A stretch of 64,000 bases of DNA from Cricetomys ansorgei (GCA_026225945.1 JAMJFZ010004061.1:22122001-22186000); one strand, 5' to 3'. Positions 10,555-22,320 are shown, counted from the stretch's first letter. Notes: a model not told the origin generated them from the letters alone. Made by a program: numbers and translations.

Positions 10555-11254
10555 AACATTCTTAGTAGCTGAAGACTTGTTTTGGTCAAGAGCAAGAACA
10601 AAAGGAAGTCTAGTAGCTAGGGCCCATGAGTCTCGTCTATGAGAGACAGGCCTATGATTAAGATAATGAGTTTCAGTGCCCACTGCTAAGTTTAAACTTC
10701 CTCGACAATAATTCATTTGATATTTACCTAGTTTTTACAATTATAAAATTACCGATGAGTTTTTGTGTACACCTTCGGGGCATAGGGCATGTGGCATGTA
10801 GACTGGACAGATTCTAGGAAAAGGAAAAAGATCTCTGACTTAAAATTTTCTAGTCAATAACAAACTTGTTTCACTTCATTAACTAAATAAGAATTGTGTT
10901 AAGTTAGGATACTATGATTTGTACTTGCTTCTTAGTAACTGCAAGATTTCTACCTGCCAGTTACAATAGAAACTGACTGTGAGAATACTTGACTTGCTTA
11001 AACTTTATTAATCTATAATAGAAAAATTATTGTTTTGGGATATATATGTATGGTAGGGAATAACTACATGGAAAACTGGGTGTTCATGAATATTCATGTG
11101 TCGGTATTGAAAATGACCTTATTTTTAAATATGCAACTGTAATCATTCACTGGGCAAATAGGACTCATGACTATGATGTGATTTCTTCTTACATAAAGGG
11201 TATTGTTTAAAAGGTATATAGGTGTATAGAAAATAAGAAGAGGAGAGAGGAAGA
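10555..11254. other. No recognisable feature
   Basis: AT-rich unique sequence. Confidence 0.4.
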
Positions 11255-11555
11255 AGGAAGCTTGTAAGATGTATGAGTAAGATATATGTGTATTAGAGCT
11301 TTGCTTTTATCCATAAGGAAAAAATGAAGCTTACAAGATGAGTATGGGTAAGATGTATGTGTGCTAAAGCTTACATGATGTGTGTGAGATGTGAATATGT
11401 TGAAGCTTTGCTTCTTCCACAAGATATGTGTAAATGAGTGTGTGTGTGTGTGTATGTTGAAGCTTTGCTTCTTCCACAAGATGTGTGCGAATGAATGTGT
11501 GTATGTGTATTGAATCTTTGCTTTATCCACATATGTGTGTGAATGTGTATGTGTG
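11255..11555 (+). repeat. Imperfect 53-57 bp minisatellite
   Basis: The clearest copies start at 11400, 11457 and 11510, each TTGAA(G)CTTTGCTT(C)TTCCAC followed by 'aagatgtgtg' and a GT-rich segment. More diverged copies occupy 11255-11399. On the minus strand the repeat gives a 107-codon frame (11207-11530) with a reiterated ILWKKQSFNI motif, which is a by-product of the repeat. Confidence 0.85.
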
Positions 11556-12354
11556 ATTTTATAGAAAGAAGGGAAAAAGCTGGAAAAAGCCCATCTTCCT
11601 TCTCCCTTTAGGATTTCTAATTTCTGTCTTGGATAAAAGATGCCTCATGGCAGGTTAATGATGACACAGAAGGGCACATTACTACCAGACACCATAGAAA
11701 AGTCACAGTGCGCCCAGACTACATATATTCTGAACTGCTGTGCAAAAATGAGATGCACCATCTTGTCTAACTGGCTGTTATATTTTGCAGCCACCAATTT
11801 GACATTTTAATTATTGAGATAAGAACCTAAGTAAGTAAATCATAAAGACATGAAAGATGGCAGGTGGGAATAATCTCCAGCCAGCCAGAGGGAAGTTAGT
11901 GTATGACTGAAGGGAGCTGAGGGGACCTCTTGTAGAGGTCTACCCGGCCCAATCACATTTACATTTACATCATGTTTCAAAAAGAAACCTTTATCTGCAG
12001 TACCGAGAGATGCTGTAAAATACTCTTATGTTGTTAGCTGCATGAAACTCTTCTTTCTCTTGAATTTGACACAGAACTAGAATATACTATATCCAAAAGC
12101 TAACCTGCTCTGAACCAAAGGAGGACATATTCTATTTCTCCCTTGTTCTGCAGGCAGGCTTTGCTGTACAAGCAATTCAAAATTATTCATCTAGTCTAAG
12201 CCCCTTAGGTTGACAGGTGGAAAAATTAAGGTGAAAAGACTTTTGCAAATCTGTGAATATATCATTGCACCTCCCGTGGTTCTTGGTTTTCTCAGATTTA
12301 GAACAATAAGCATACACTAAATCTCCAGTCCTCTCTAGTGAGAAGAAAGGACTG
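11556..12354. other. No recognisable feature
   Basis: Unique sequence; a small ACATTT duplication at about 11957. No gene signal seen. Confidence 0.4.
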
Positions 12355-12483
12355 TCTATCGATGGACTGTTAGGTGTCAGTGTGAAGGAATGCAGTGTTT
12401 ATTGATGGACTGTTATGTGTCAGCATGAAAGAGTACAATGTTTATTGATGGGCTGCTGTGCGTTAGTGTGAAAGCACACAGGC
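12355..12483 (+). repeat. 43-bp tandem repeat, three copies
   Basis: Exactly phased copies at 12355-12397, 12398-12440 and 12441-12483, sharing 'TTATTGATGGACTGTTATGT' and a 'GTGTGAAAGaaTgCAg' half. Confidence 0.93.
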
Positions 12484-12542
12484 TTCATGATGTGTTGGTA
12501 TCAGCCCAGACAAATTTAATTTGCTATTCCACTATTATGGGC

Positions 12543-12882
12543 TATATTAGTTACTTTTCCTGTTATGGGAGAATTCAGACATAAGTAACATAAGGAATTT
12601 ATTTTGGCTCACAGTTTCTGGGTACAGTCCATTGTGGTAGTGAAGACACAGGGGCGAAAGCTTGTCACGTTGCATTTGCAGTCACTTTCTCCTTTTTACA
12701 CAGCCCCAAACTCAAGCCTGGGCACTGGTGTTACCTACTCCTAGGGTGGGATTTTCTATCTCCATTAATGAAGATAATCTGTCATAGGCATAGCCAGGAC
12801 TAACTTAATATAGATAATCCCTCACAAATGTGTCCAGAAGCTCCTCTCTTAGCCAATTCCAGAACCTATCAAGTTGGCGATT
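12543..12882 (-). mobile_element. MTD-like MaLR LTR, reverse
   Basis: 'attagttacttttcctgtta', 'tttattttggctcacagttt', 'gggtacagtccattg', 'ctttctcctttttacacag' and 'tatagataatccctcacaaa' occur in the order of a reversed rodent MTD LTR. Solo LTR. Confidence 0.8.
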
Positions 12883-12974
12883 TAAACTCACATAGAGTAA
12901 GCTATTTCGGATAAATGGTTGATCGGGTGTTTGAGTTCATTTATTCAGCACCAGAAACAGTCATTGACTTTACA

Positions 12975-13120
12975 TTCTCTGTTCCCATTTAATTTGTTAG
13001 CTCACCTTCCTATGAAGTACCCAGATAAGGCTTACTTTCCCACATTCATAGATGAAGAAACTGCTTTCTACAGGGTCACCAAACTGACAAACATAATAGC
13101 TAAGACTAAATTCCAGATCC
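12975..13120 (-). mobile_element. MIR SINE fragment (weak)
   Basis: 'cctatgaagtacccagataa', 'catagatgaagaaactgc' and 'agggtcacc' match the complement of the MIR body. Confidence 0.45.
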
Positions 13121-13124
13121 AGTA

Positions 13125-14233
13125 TGGCTTATTACAACTCTTAAGTGAGAGGACCCAGCAGTATAAATGAATTCACAGGCTTTAGGAGTGTGCACAGTAT
13201 TCTAACACACTGTAGGCTGTTACCCCTTCACACCCACACCATTGTCAGCAAACACATACAGGGCCTGTGTGTTTCCAATGGGAAACGGGAATTAGAAGGC
13301 AATATGGACAAAAATACTTGGCTCTAGGAGGCATTTACTTAGAAGTTACTATGAAGCATATAATTAGTTAATTAGAGACAATAAATTCTTGCTCAAGGGG
13401 AGTTTTGTAGAAGACAATTAAGCCCTATATTTTATCTAATATTTAGCCTGTTTTGTGGAGTATCTAGTCTTCTCAGTTGTCTTCATAACTCTGATATACT
13501 GAGAATGACCGGAAAAATTAATCCATGGCCATTTCATCTGTCTTCCTTTAAAAAGAAAGGCCATTGAACCTTAAACTATATTAAGCATTAAATTTTTATG
13601 GTCAAATTGAGATTCTGCACAAATATACTTAATTAACTTGTAGATGATCTACCATCTGGATTGATATGGGAATGCTTGATTGAAAATGAGCTATAAAACA
13701 CACATTGAGTGAACATTGCCCAGCGTTCACCTTCCAGGCTGCTGTGTCTAGAATCAATGGTCATCAGGTCCAGTACCTTTGCATGAGTTCAGGGAAGCCA
13801 CTGATGGGGCCACCATAGAATCTTCTAGCTGCTTGCCTTCTTCCTGACATCTGTATGTTGACATCCACCAGCAAAGTTGAGTCTTCTCTTTTCAATTCTT
13901 CCCCCAATGTAACTATCTCTTTACTGTCTATAAGACATGTAGTAAAGCTTGAAACATTTTTTATTTAGTATCATAGAGCTATTCATCTTCAACTCATAAA
14001 AAAGGGCCACTTATCATGTCCCAAACTTGGGAGTCAGTTCTCCATTATCTGCTTACTTATAGCTAAATTCATCAAGTGGTTCTGTTTTAGTTTTTTCTTC
14101 ATCAGGATTTTTCTCTGAGAGACACTGAGGATTTCTCTCTTAGCTTAAAGGCCGCCTGAGCAGATATATCATTTGCACATGGAAGATAAGTTATCCTTCT
14201 TTGTGTGGAATAGTAATCAGAAGAACCCCCTTT
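13125..14233. other. No recognisable feature
   Basis: More than 1 kb of unique-looking AT-rich sequence. No repeat, gene or RNA recognised. Confidence 0.4.
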
Positions 14234-14445
14234 GGGGGATGAAGAGATAGCTCAGCAGGTAAGGGTGCTTGCTGCCAAACCTGAGGACTTGAGTTCAATC
14301 TCTGCAAACTCACATGTGGAAGGAGAGAACCAATTCCTGGAGGTTGTCCTCTGACTTCCACACATGCACCGTGGCAAACACTCACCTGTGTGCTTAACAA
14401 CAACAACAGCAACAACAACAACGCAACAACATCAACAACAACAAT
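14234..14445 (+). mobile_element. tRNA-derived SINE (B2/RSINE1-type) with (CAA)n tail
   Basis: Head 'gaagagatagctcagcaggt', B-box-like 'gagttcaatctc', 'gttgtcctctgacttccaca', then (AACAAC)n at 14397-14445. Confidence 0.8.
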
Positions 14446-14769
14446 AAATGTTTTAAAAAGGACTCCCTCTTCCAGTCTGAATCAGTCTCTTTCCAGTTTG
14501 AGTACTCTGGATTGCAGGTTGGTAGTGACGAGATTTACACTCTTTGGGTACTCCACAGCTCTGCCAGACCATGGAGTCCTTTTTCTTCTATATATATTTC
14601 CTTCCACCTTTTCCTACACCTCTCTCTTTTTCCAATCTCCTTCCTTTGCATTCCTTTCTGTATACCACAGCAACACTGGATAATTTTGCTTTTCTGAATA
14701 AAAACTTTGCAAGCTGTGCAGCATAAAACCAGAATCCTTCCTGTGGTTGAAAGGTTCTCCATGACTCGG
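14446..14769. other. Pyrimidine-rich stretch, no feature recognised
   Basis: C/T-rich at 14570-14660; several short overlapping frames without protein character. Confidence 0.4.
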
Positions 14770-15115
14770 CCTTTATACCTCATTTCCTCACCCTCACTCT
14801 AGCTTGCTTTCTAGTCTGGAACACGCCAGTGTATCCCACCTGGGGGCCTCCATGCTTTTCCAGATGGTTTGACGCTTTTCAGCAGCAAAATTGATGCGCT
14901 CTTACTTTTCTCATTGGTACAACATTGCTTAAGTTTAATTTTCCTCCACAGTGTTGAGGACAATCAAAGCTTAACTTGTTGTCGTCTGCCTTTCCCAGAC
15001 TGTAATCCTTTTAGTATACACAGGAACTGCCTGCATTTCTCTTTGCTTTGCTATCTAGAATCTCTATGGGCACACAGGAGACTCAATAAGTATTACTGAC
15101 TGAATGAGAGAGGGT
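14770..15115 (+). mobile_element. L2 LINE 3' end
   Basis: 'tggaacacgccagtgtatcc' and 'gggcctccatgcttttcc', then 'tttcccagactgtaatcc' and 'actcaataagtattactgac' with 'tgaatgag' at the end, follow the conserved L2 3' end in order. Confidence 0.6.
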
Positions 15116-15298
15116 GGAGTCAGAGAACTAATATAAGGACCAGGGGAAGGAGGTAATGATACTCAGTGAGAATATTTAGGGAAGTTGCTTAACATATATA
15201 TTCAGAAAGCACACTTGAAAATACTTTAATCTTTATTTTCCTTATGTCCTTTACTTAATGGATGTGGGCTGTTGAGACAGGAAGTTGAGTGAGTGTAT

Positions 15299-15320
15299 GT
15301 GTGTGTGTGTGTGTGTGTTG
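15299..15320 (+). repeat. (GT)n microsatellite
   Basis: About 22 bases of GT dinucleotides. Confidence 0.95.
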
Positions 15321-15640
15321 TGCTTCCTGTTTCCAGGGAACTCACTGTAAAGGGCATTGAGGCCTTCTCCCAAGAAGAGAGCAAGACTTTGTTGTGAGAG
15401 AATGTTCTGGATAAGGACAACCTGAGCCAAGGTTGAGCCTCCTGCTGTCATTTGCTTTCCAGGCACAGTAGAGCTGGGCAGCATTGTTTAACCTTTTGGA
15501 AGCTATGTATGAAATTTACATTAGCAGGTGTTGCTGTATAGTTATAAAACGTTTGTCCAATGAATAGCAATGTGGCTGTGGGCTGACAGAAATGATCATC
15601 CTTCCACTGAGAAGAGCAGAGGAAGCTATAAGATTGTGTA

Positions 15641-15746
15641 GGCGGGGGTGGGGTGGGGGAGGAGACACGCAGAGAGAGAGGGAGAGAGAGAGAGAGAGAA
15701 AGAAAGAAAGAAAGAAGTGAGAAAGGGAAAGAGGGAGAGAGAGAGT
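15641..15746 (+). repeat. G-rich run followed by (AG)n/(AAAG)n polypurine tract
   Basis: 15644-15659 is G5-T-G4-T-G5. From 15671 the strand is almost pure purine: AG, then GGGAGAG, then AAAG repeats. Confidence 0.9.
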
Positions 15747-16246
15747 CCTAATTTCCTGTAGTCTACTGGGGAGAACACCCAGGGAACAAGGTGACCCGTG
15801 TATGCAGAGTAAGTGTGTGGGAAGATAGCATGGAAATCCCTCCTTCTCATCTCAGTGACAAGGTTTTGGAAAGAGTTTAACTGCATTTATTTAAGTCTAT
15901 GTATGCTTAATAGAGGGCCTTGCAAAGAATAGGTACTTTATAAGTACTAGCCTAATTGTTTTATATATAAGAATACTCATTAAATAGAAAACTCATCCAC
16001 TAATTGAGAAGAAATATGAATATACAATTAAGATAATGTTACCCCTAATCTACAATTTGTAACTCAAGAGTTTTTAATGATTTCACTTTGTGTTAAACAT
16101 TGATGACCCGAAAAGGAACTGTGTTTTAAAAAACCAACGAAACAAAACTAAAATCTCCACTTTTTTTAGAGTAGTGTAAAGTGAGCGGAAAGAAAGTACA
16201 GTGCTCCAATATTCCTACTTTTAACAAACAAACAAATTATTGAATT
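15747..16246. other. No recognisable feature
   Basis: An L2/MIR-like 'gggccttgcaaagaatagg' at about 15917 is too short to call. The rest is unique AT-rich DNA. Confidence 0.35.
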
Positions 16247-16572
16247 TTGTGAGTTTGGTTGTATGTGTGCACATACAGGGGGGAACACACACCCGTACCT
16301 GTGGCTGTGGAGGTCAGAGGTTGACTTTAAGATGCCTTCATCAGTCACTTTCCACTTTTATTTTTGAGACAAGATCTTTTCATTGAATGCAAGCTTGCTG
16401 ACTGGTCAGACTGGCCAGCAAGATCTGGGGTTCCTCTTGTCAGTGCCCCCTCCCATGCCAGGATTACAGGTATAGACAGTCACACTGGACGTTATACCTA
16501 CATCATCCAAGCTCAGGTCCTCATATTTGCGTGGTAAGCACTTTACCCAATGAGCCACATTTCCCTCCCTCA
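16247..16572 (-). mobile_element. B4-type SINE, reverse
   Basis: 'ggaggtcagaggttgacttt', 'gagacaagatcttttcattg', 'ccaggattacaggta' and a head complement at 16510-16565 ('gcgtggtaagcactttaccc'). Confidence 0.8.
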
Positions 16573-16662
16573 CAGACCCCCTTTGGTTCCCCTCTTAACA
16601 ACAGCTTGAATTGATATGGTACATTCTTTAGTCAATATAGGGCCTACCCCCCTCCCCCCTCT

Positions 16663-16772
16663 CTTTAGGCAGGGTCTTTCTCTATTCCCAGGCTTATTTC
16701 AAACTCAGTATTCTTCTGTTTCTGCCTCCCCAGTGCCAGAATGGCAAATGTGTCTCACCATGCTTAGTCCAA
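16663..16772 (-). mobile_element. B1 SINE fragment, reverse
   Basis: 'gcagggtctttctctattcc', 'tttctgcctccccagtgcca' and 'caccatgcttagtcc' follow a diverged reversed B1. Confidence 0.65.
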
Positions 16773-17084
16773 AATATCTCTATGTACTAGAGCCCTTCAT
16801 TGGCACATGAGCTCACTCCATCTTTGCCAGTTGTTTGGATTCTGACACACGTGTGATGCAACCACAGCTCCAGTTTCATGAAGCGTTACTTTACAACTTG
16901 AAAAGCCTCCTACGATTTTCCCTCCTTCCCTTCCTGAATCTCTGCCATCCACATTTGTTTGCTTTTAAAATTTATAATAAGCTCTACATGTCATAAAACT
17001 TTTAAGTAAACTTAATACTTTAAAATTTTGGACACTTTCTTGAGTGTGTACAATATATGGTGAGCACATCCCCCTTTCATTACC

Positions 17085-17425
17085 TGCACTGTAAGCCTCT
17101 CATCCCTGCTGATGGCACTCCTGTCTCTTGTCGTTCTTGGGTTCCATGCCTTGTGCAGGCAGTGACAGCTATGTGTGTGTGTCCTTTACTTCTGTGGCCA
17201 CATTGTATCCAGAAGATAGCATTTTATAATGTTTTCTCTCCTTTTCCAAATCTTACTGTCTTTCAACCCCTTCTTCCACAATGTCCCCTGGGCCTTGGAG
17301 TGGGTGATACAGATGACCTGCTTAAGACCAAGCCCTCAGGAGTCTTTACTCTCAGAACTTTGTTTGTTGGGTTTTGAATCTCTGCTTTGGTTGCTTTGGG
17401 GCTTCTTTGACTAAGGCTGAGACAA
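17085..17425 (-). mobile_element. Rodent L1 (Lx-type) 3'-UTR fragment, reverse
   Basis: 'gccttgtgcaggcagtgaca', 'ccagaagatagcattttata', 'aatgtcccctgggccttgga', 'gggtgatacagatgac' and 'gaatctctgctttgg' match the order of a common rodent L1 3' untranslated region. Related copies lie at 38.7 and 44.2 kb. Confidence 0.6.
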
Positions 17426-17539
17426 TTTTAATGGCATTTAGTACATGAAAACCCATCATCCTTTTATTGTTCCTGTGTTTTTCTAGAATGTTACTTTCTT
17501 GGATTATATAGTGAACTAACTGACTTTTCAGACTGGCTT

Positions 17540-17900
17540 CACTCACTAACCAGTGTGTGGAGGAATAGGCCTGTATAAAAGCTAGGAAGAGTCTATATTT
17601 CAGAGGAAATCACATTCAGAGGCCTGTGTGGTCTAGATGGAATGCAGAAAGAATGGTAGAAATATTGGTACACACTTTTAATCCCAGTATTCAGAAAGTA
17701 GTGGTAGCAAACAACTTTAATCCCAGTGGTCAGAAGGTAGTGGTGGTCCATGCCTTTAATCCCTAAGACAGAAACAGAGTATGGAAGCAGAAACAGGAAG
17801 CAGAGCTCAGAAAGAGTCATTGTCACACAAGTGATGTCTGAGTTGAGTCAGTGAAGGGCAGAGAGATGGCCCTGAAATTCAGTCACCTTATTGTGATTAA
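17540..17900 (+). mobile_element. Block with three tandem B1-head copies, possibly inside an LTR
   Basis: Three partial B1 5' ends follow each other (17667-17770) at about 39-bp spacing, each with CTTTAATCCC-like core and AG(A/G)AAG(G)TAGTGG end. Only the first ~35 bp of B1 is repeated. Flanks are purine-rich (AGAAACAGG/GGAAGCAG) and unlike a full B1. Confidence 0.5.
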
Positions 17901-18504
17901 ATTTGCAAAGAACCTATTTCCAAAGAGGATCATATTCACACCAAGGATTTTCTCTTTTTAGAATACAATAAATGCTCTTTCATAGCTATTTTCCGTTCCA
18001 TGTTACCATTATACTCCCTTCTACAGACACTGTGATTAAGTTTATCTTCTATATCCCAATTTCATTTCAAATGTGTCTAATTCTTTGTCATTTCTAATTC
18101 ATTTGCTAGTTTTAATTGACATTATTTTATTTTTTTAATATTGTTTCCATTGGTCATCATGTCCTTTTGTTCTTTTTGTTTATTTCTGGCTAGACTTTGA
18201 GAGGTTTAACTTTTGTTTACTGCTTTTAAATAGTCACATGCCCGTTATCCGATTCTGTTGGACTAAGTCACTGGGGCATTGTTTTCCACAAAACCGAGAT
18301 AATCTGTTTCTCTCCCATGAGCATTTCCTCGGATGTCCTTTCTTCAGTCTTCCAGTTTATGGACTCTGAGCCCAGGTGTCCCCTGGCAGTCTGAGGGAGT
18401 TCACTGGGGCTTTTTGTGTCAACCTTCGAGGCTCCTCTTCCTCCAGCCCATGTGTTAGGCTTCCTGCTTATAAAGCCTGTAGTTTGTATAGGAAGAGAGA
18501 TCAG
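17901..18504. other. No confident feature
   Basis: T-rich at 18030-18240, loosely like reversed ancient L1. Too diverged to call. Confidence 0.3.
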
Positions 18505-18944
18505 CTGTTTTATTTTCCTTGTTACCATAACAACATTTTAGATAAAAGTAACTTAGAGAGGAAGGATTTATTTTTGCCTCACAGTTTGAGGGTACAGTGA
18601 ATCATAATGGGAAGATGTGGCAGCAGGAGCTTGAGGCAGCTAGTCATGCTTCATCCACTGCCAGGAAGCAGGAAACAGGAAGTAGAAACAGCAATCAGCA
18701 AACAGGAAGCTGAAGCTGGAAGCAGGAAGCAGGAAGCATACAGAGATGAATGTGGTATTCATCTCTTTTTTCCTTTGTATTTAGTCTAGGAACCCAGTGC
18801 ATAGGACAGTGCTACCAATATTCATGGTGGGTCTTCCCTTTTTAGTTAAACCTTTCTGGGAATTGCCCCATGTTGTGCCTAGAGGTGTGCTTACACAGCA
18901 AGCCTAAATCTAGTCAAGTTGACAATGATGATTGACTCTTACAA
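18505..18944 (-). mobile_element. MTD-like MaLR LTR, reverse, with internal GGAAGCA expansion
   Basis: 'tgcctcacagtttgagggta', 'catgcttcatccactgccag', 'tggtgggtcttccc' and 'agtcaagttgacaatgatga' mark a reversed MTD. At 18660-18740 a run of CAGGAAG/GGAAGCA units has expanded where other copies have only one. Confidence 0.8.
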
Positions 18945-19374
18945 CTGGGGTTGGGCCCCAGCAGCACTTCTTGGATAGTGAATTTGCCTTTCTTGGTTAA
19001 ATTTTATTTTCTGTCCTGTGTGTATGGTAGCTGCACTTAAGGAAGCATAGTGTCATGGTTCCATTGGTGTCAGTGGCCTGTGCAGAAGCTCAAGTAGACC
19101 ATTTGACAACTCATTTTCCTTTAAATGTGTCCATTCTTGGTGCTGCCCTGAGGTCAGAGGAGATATAGAAGTAAACCAACTTCCTCATCTTGTCCAATTG
19201 GGAACAGCAAGGAATAGGTTTAAAGAATCAGAGCCTCTGGAGGATGGATGCAGAGCCATTACCTTTCAGATACTATTGTGTACTGTCCTTATTTAATTAT
19301 GGCTGAATTACTTTTTAGTTTTCTGTTTTTATTTCGTTGTTTACAAGCCTTTGGGCTATTCTACCACAACAATG
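18945..19374. other. No recognisable feature
   Basis: Unique sequence between an LTR and a microsatellite. Confidence 0.4.
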
Positions 19375-19459
19375 GCTCTATCTATCTATCTCTATCTATC
19401 TATCTATCATCTATCTATCTACCTATCTACCTATCTACCTATCTACCTATCTATCTATC
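19375..19459 (+). repeat. (TATC)n / (TACC) microsatellite
   Basis: ATCT tetranucleotides with several TACC variant units toward the right. Confidence 0.97.
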
Positions 19460-20269
19460 CAGTTAGTTAGTTGGTCTTCTTTCTCACACAGATTTTTAAA
19501 AAGTATTGTCCTTAATGTTTTACTCACCTCTCACCAATACCATTTTTCCAAGGCTGATTTGGATTGCTACATGAAGATGTCATTCCTGGCAGGATTGGAA
19601 GGCCAGGCAGTATACAGCCTTCTTGCAAAATCAAAATCTTCAATGTGAAAGAACAATTAGTAAAATATATTCCCCACTCCTTTATTTTTCCTGAAATTAG
19701 CAATCAGAATAAATGTCACCTATACTTTTATTTTAGGCCTTGCTAGTTTTGAGACTCTAGTTACTATTAGCCCACCAGAAGTGAAAGCCACTCTCAAAAG
19801 TGCATTCCTGCTGGCACATCTGCTCTGCTTCACTCCTGCAGGACCTCGTTATTCCACGTATAAGAATTGCAGTGTGTGCTGGAGATCCACAGAGCAGCCC
19901 AAACAGAGTCCCTGTCCTCATAATTTCAGATGCTTCTTATTTGTTCTTCAGAGCTTAGAAGTTTAATCACTAAATCAAAGAAATTGTCAGAACAGTGCAG
20001 GGTGTTGGGATTTTACCTCTTGAGATATAGCTCTTGCATTTTATTTTCAAAGGTATAATTGTTTCCATGATGCAAGATAAATACTTTATTGAATACAAAT
20101 GCCTTGTGCTAAAGGATGAATTCAAGCCAAACCAAGGTGTAAGCAGAACCTTGTCAGAGAGTCTGAGATCTGAGAAGGTATACCAATGCACCATAGCTTT
20201 GTTTTATGCACCACTGACTGATAATGACCTTTTGTTTCCTGAATGTTGATGATAGGAAGGAAATGCTGA
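19460..20269. other. No recognisable feature
   Basis: Unique sequence; short frames only. Confidence 0.4.
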
Positions 20270-20860
20270 CTGGACCTAAGCATCCTTGTAGTCTTCAGGA
20301 ATTTTAGGGAATCGGATAGGAGCTGGCCAATGGACCACTGGGTGTCAGTATTGCCTTTTCTTACCCTGGCAGGACCTGGAATGGATTGTCTTACGCTTTT
20401 CAGAGATGACAGCTTTTTTGAATTCAGGGTCTTGGACTTTCTGTCCAGTTGGCTTCCTTCACAGTGTAGGGTGGCTGAGACATAGAGAACAAATGACTGA
20501 CCCCTCTCAGGATGGCTCCATCACCCCAGGCTTCACACATTTTCAAGCACTTTATCTACTGTCTCTGGACAGGATGCTGATGACAGACCAAAGAAACGAT
20601 TCCACCCAAGTCCTGCTTGGTGAGCCAAGGAGTTTGTTGGAGGTATTTAAAGGAGCATGGGTAACTCTCAGGCAAGATACACTGCTTAAAATCCCACTCC
20701 AGCATGGGTGGTGACTCATTGAAACTACATCCTGTGTAACACTGGAGGTCCCCTGCCCCACCCTCCCATGACCTGTAATAATTTACAATTTATCTACTAC
20801 CAGGGAGGGGCCTCTTTAGTCTTGCTACTTCCTTGGGTTTCTTGAGTTTCATAACTTAGA
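20270..20860 (+). mobile_element. Rodent-specific interspersed repeat (RMER-like, family uncertain)
   Basis: 'gatgacagaccaaagaaacg', 'cttggtgagccaaggagttt', 'ggagcatgggtaactctcag' and 'cccactccagcatgggtggt' occur in the order I recall for a widespread rodent repeat, probably an LTR of the RMER kind. The family name needs a library search. A 102-codon frame inside (20406-20714) has no protein character. Confidence 0.45.
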
Positions 20861-21310
20861 CTCCTAAGGGCCCAGCCTTAGGATCTCGTTTTCTTCTTAC
20901 AGGAGAAGATATCTTCCTTTGGAAGAAATAACTAACACAGGTCAGAATCTCAGACTCAGATGCCAACAGAGTCACAAATATGGAAGAGTCAGATGCATGT
21001 GATATTTGCATAGTAAACAGCAATGCGGCTCCTTTGTTCTATACGGATGTTCCTGTGTTCCATTATTATTACCTTGGTGTATCTTTTCTTTCTTCAGTAG
21101 TAATTCTGTTAAAGAAAAAAAAAAAGCAAAAGTATGATGATAAAGGGTAGTCAACCCTTGTCAAATGCTTGAACATGAGGAATATGTGAAGAGCCAGTAG
21201 TGCCCCACAGCGGTGAGAGGATTGGAGTCCTAGCATAGGTAGACTTCATCTGAATTTTTATCATTTGTATAATGTAACTCAAACTTAAAAATAATTTAAA
21301 ACTCAACCTT
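20861..21310. other. No recognisable feature
   Basis: Unique sequence with an A-run at 21115-21125. Confidence 0.4.
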
Positions 21311-21515
21311 GGGGCTGGAGAAATGGCTCAGTGGTTAAGAGCACTGGTTGTTCTTCCAGAGGTCCTTGAGTTCAATTCCCAGCACCCACATGGCAGCTTA
21401 CAACTGTCTGTAACTCCAAGAGATCTGACCCTGACACAGAAACGCTCGTTAAATAAAATTAAAAAAAAATCATTAAAAAGAAACAAACAATAGACAAAAC
21501 AAAACAAAACAAACA
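21311..21515 (+). mobile_element. B2-type SINE, well preserved head
   Basis: 'ggggctggagaaatggctca' with A box TGGCTCAGTGG, B-box region GAGTTCAATTCC, then 'cagcacccacatggcagctt' and 'gtctgtaactcc'. The 3' part is shortened and runs into an A-rich (AAAC)n tail. Confidence 0.92.
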
Positions 21516-21914
21516 AGAAATCAAGCTTGGGTCAGATGAGGTACTTTCAGGAGAGTGAGCTCCTAAGTAATCTCTGTCCTACCGACTTGGGTCATTTTGT
21601 CTAAACCTCTTGGATTGAGTGAGTCGGTATGAGCCAGTGAGGTGACAAAGGGTCCGCTGGGTGAAGCACAGGGTATGTGTCTTTGTATATGTCACGTTTT
21701 CACACAACTCTTAGAGGGGATGGTAGTAGTCAAGAAAGTTTATATACTTCAACCTTAACCTAATTTGATCTCGAAAAGTTGAGGCAGATGGTTGACAAAT
21801 TTCAGGAGTAGGTAAGTTTCGGTTATGAATAGACTAGAAAGGAGGACATACTGGAGAGCACCTAAAGCCTCTCTTCATTGTAAGCATTGGTCTCCTTCAG
21901 GTGAGAGAGGTGAG
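21516..21914. other. No confident feature
   Basis: A loose MIR-like stretch at 21700-21800 is too weak to call. Confidence 0.35.
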
Positions 21915-22030
21915 GTAGGCATGGCAGCATCCGTATAAAGTTACAGCAGGTAGAGGCAGGAGGATCAGAAGTCCAAGGTTCTTAGCTACATAGTGAGTTT
22001 GAGACCAGCTACTGTGTTGTCTCTAAACAA
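21915..22030 (+). mobile_element. Old B1-like SINE
   Basis: 'gtagaggcaggaggatcaga', 'gctacatagtgagtttgaga' and 'gtctctaaacaaaac' are proto-B1/B1 features with a degraded head. Confidence 0.55.
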
Positions 22031-22320
22031 AACGTAAACCAATTTTTAAAAGTTCAAAAATAAGTAGGAGTGGTTAGTTGAAAAGTGTAGTGATGGCGCA
22101 CATTTAAAAGGCAGCACATTCTAGAGACTTCCATTACACACATAGGAAGGAAAGGTGCAAGCTTGGCAGTCATCTATTCTTGGGTACATAGTTGGTTGTA
22201 AAGGACTCCTAATTCCAGATCTCCCATTTCCCTGTTTCTCAGGAAGGTGCTTAGAGAAAACATGATGTTAAGATGGTAGACATCACATTCAGTAGTATGG
22301 GAATACTCATGGATGAGAAT

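Noticed and set aside
11207..11530. 107-codon minus-strand frame with repeated peptide
   Set aside because: A by-product of a minisatellite; not called as a gene.
21311..21370. tRNA gene from the A and B boxes of the SINE head
   Set aside because: The head belongs to a B2 SINE and cannot be folded as a complete tRNA with an anticodon arm in place.
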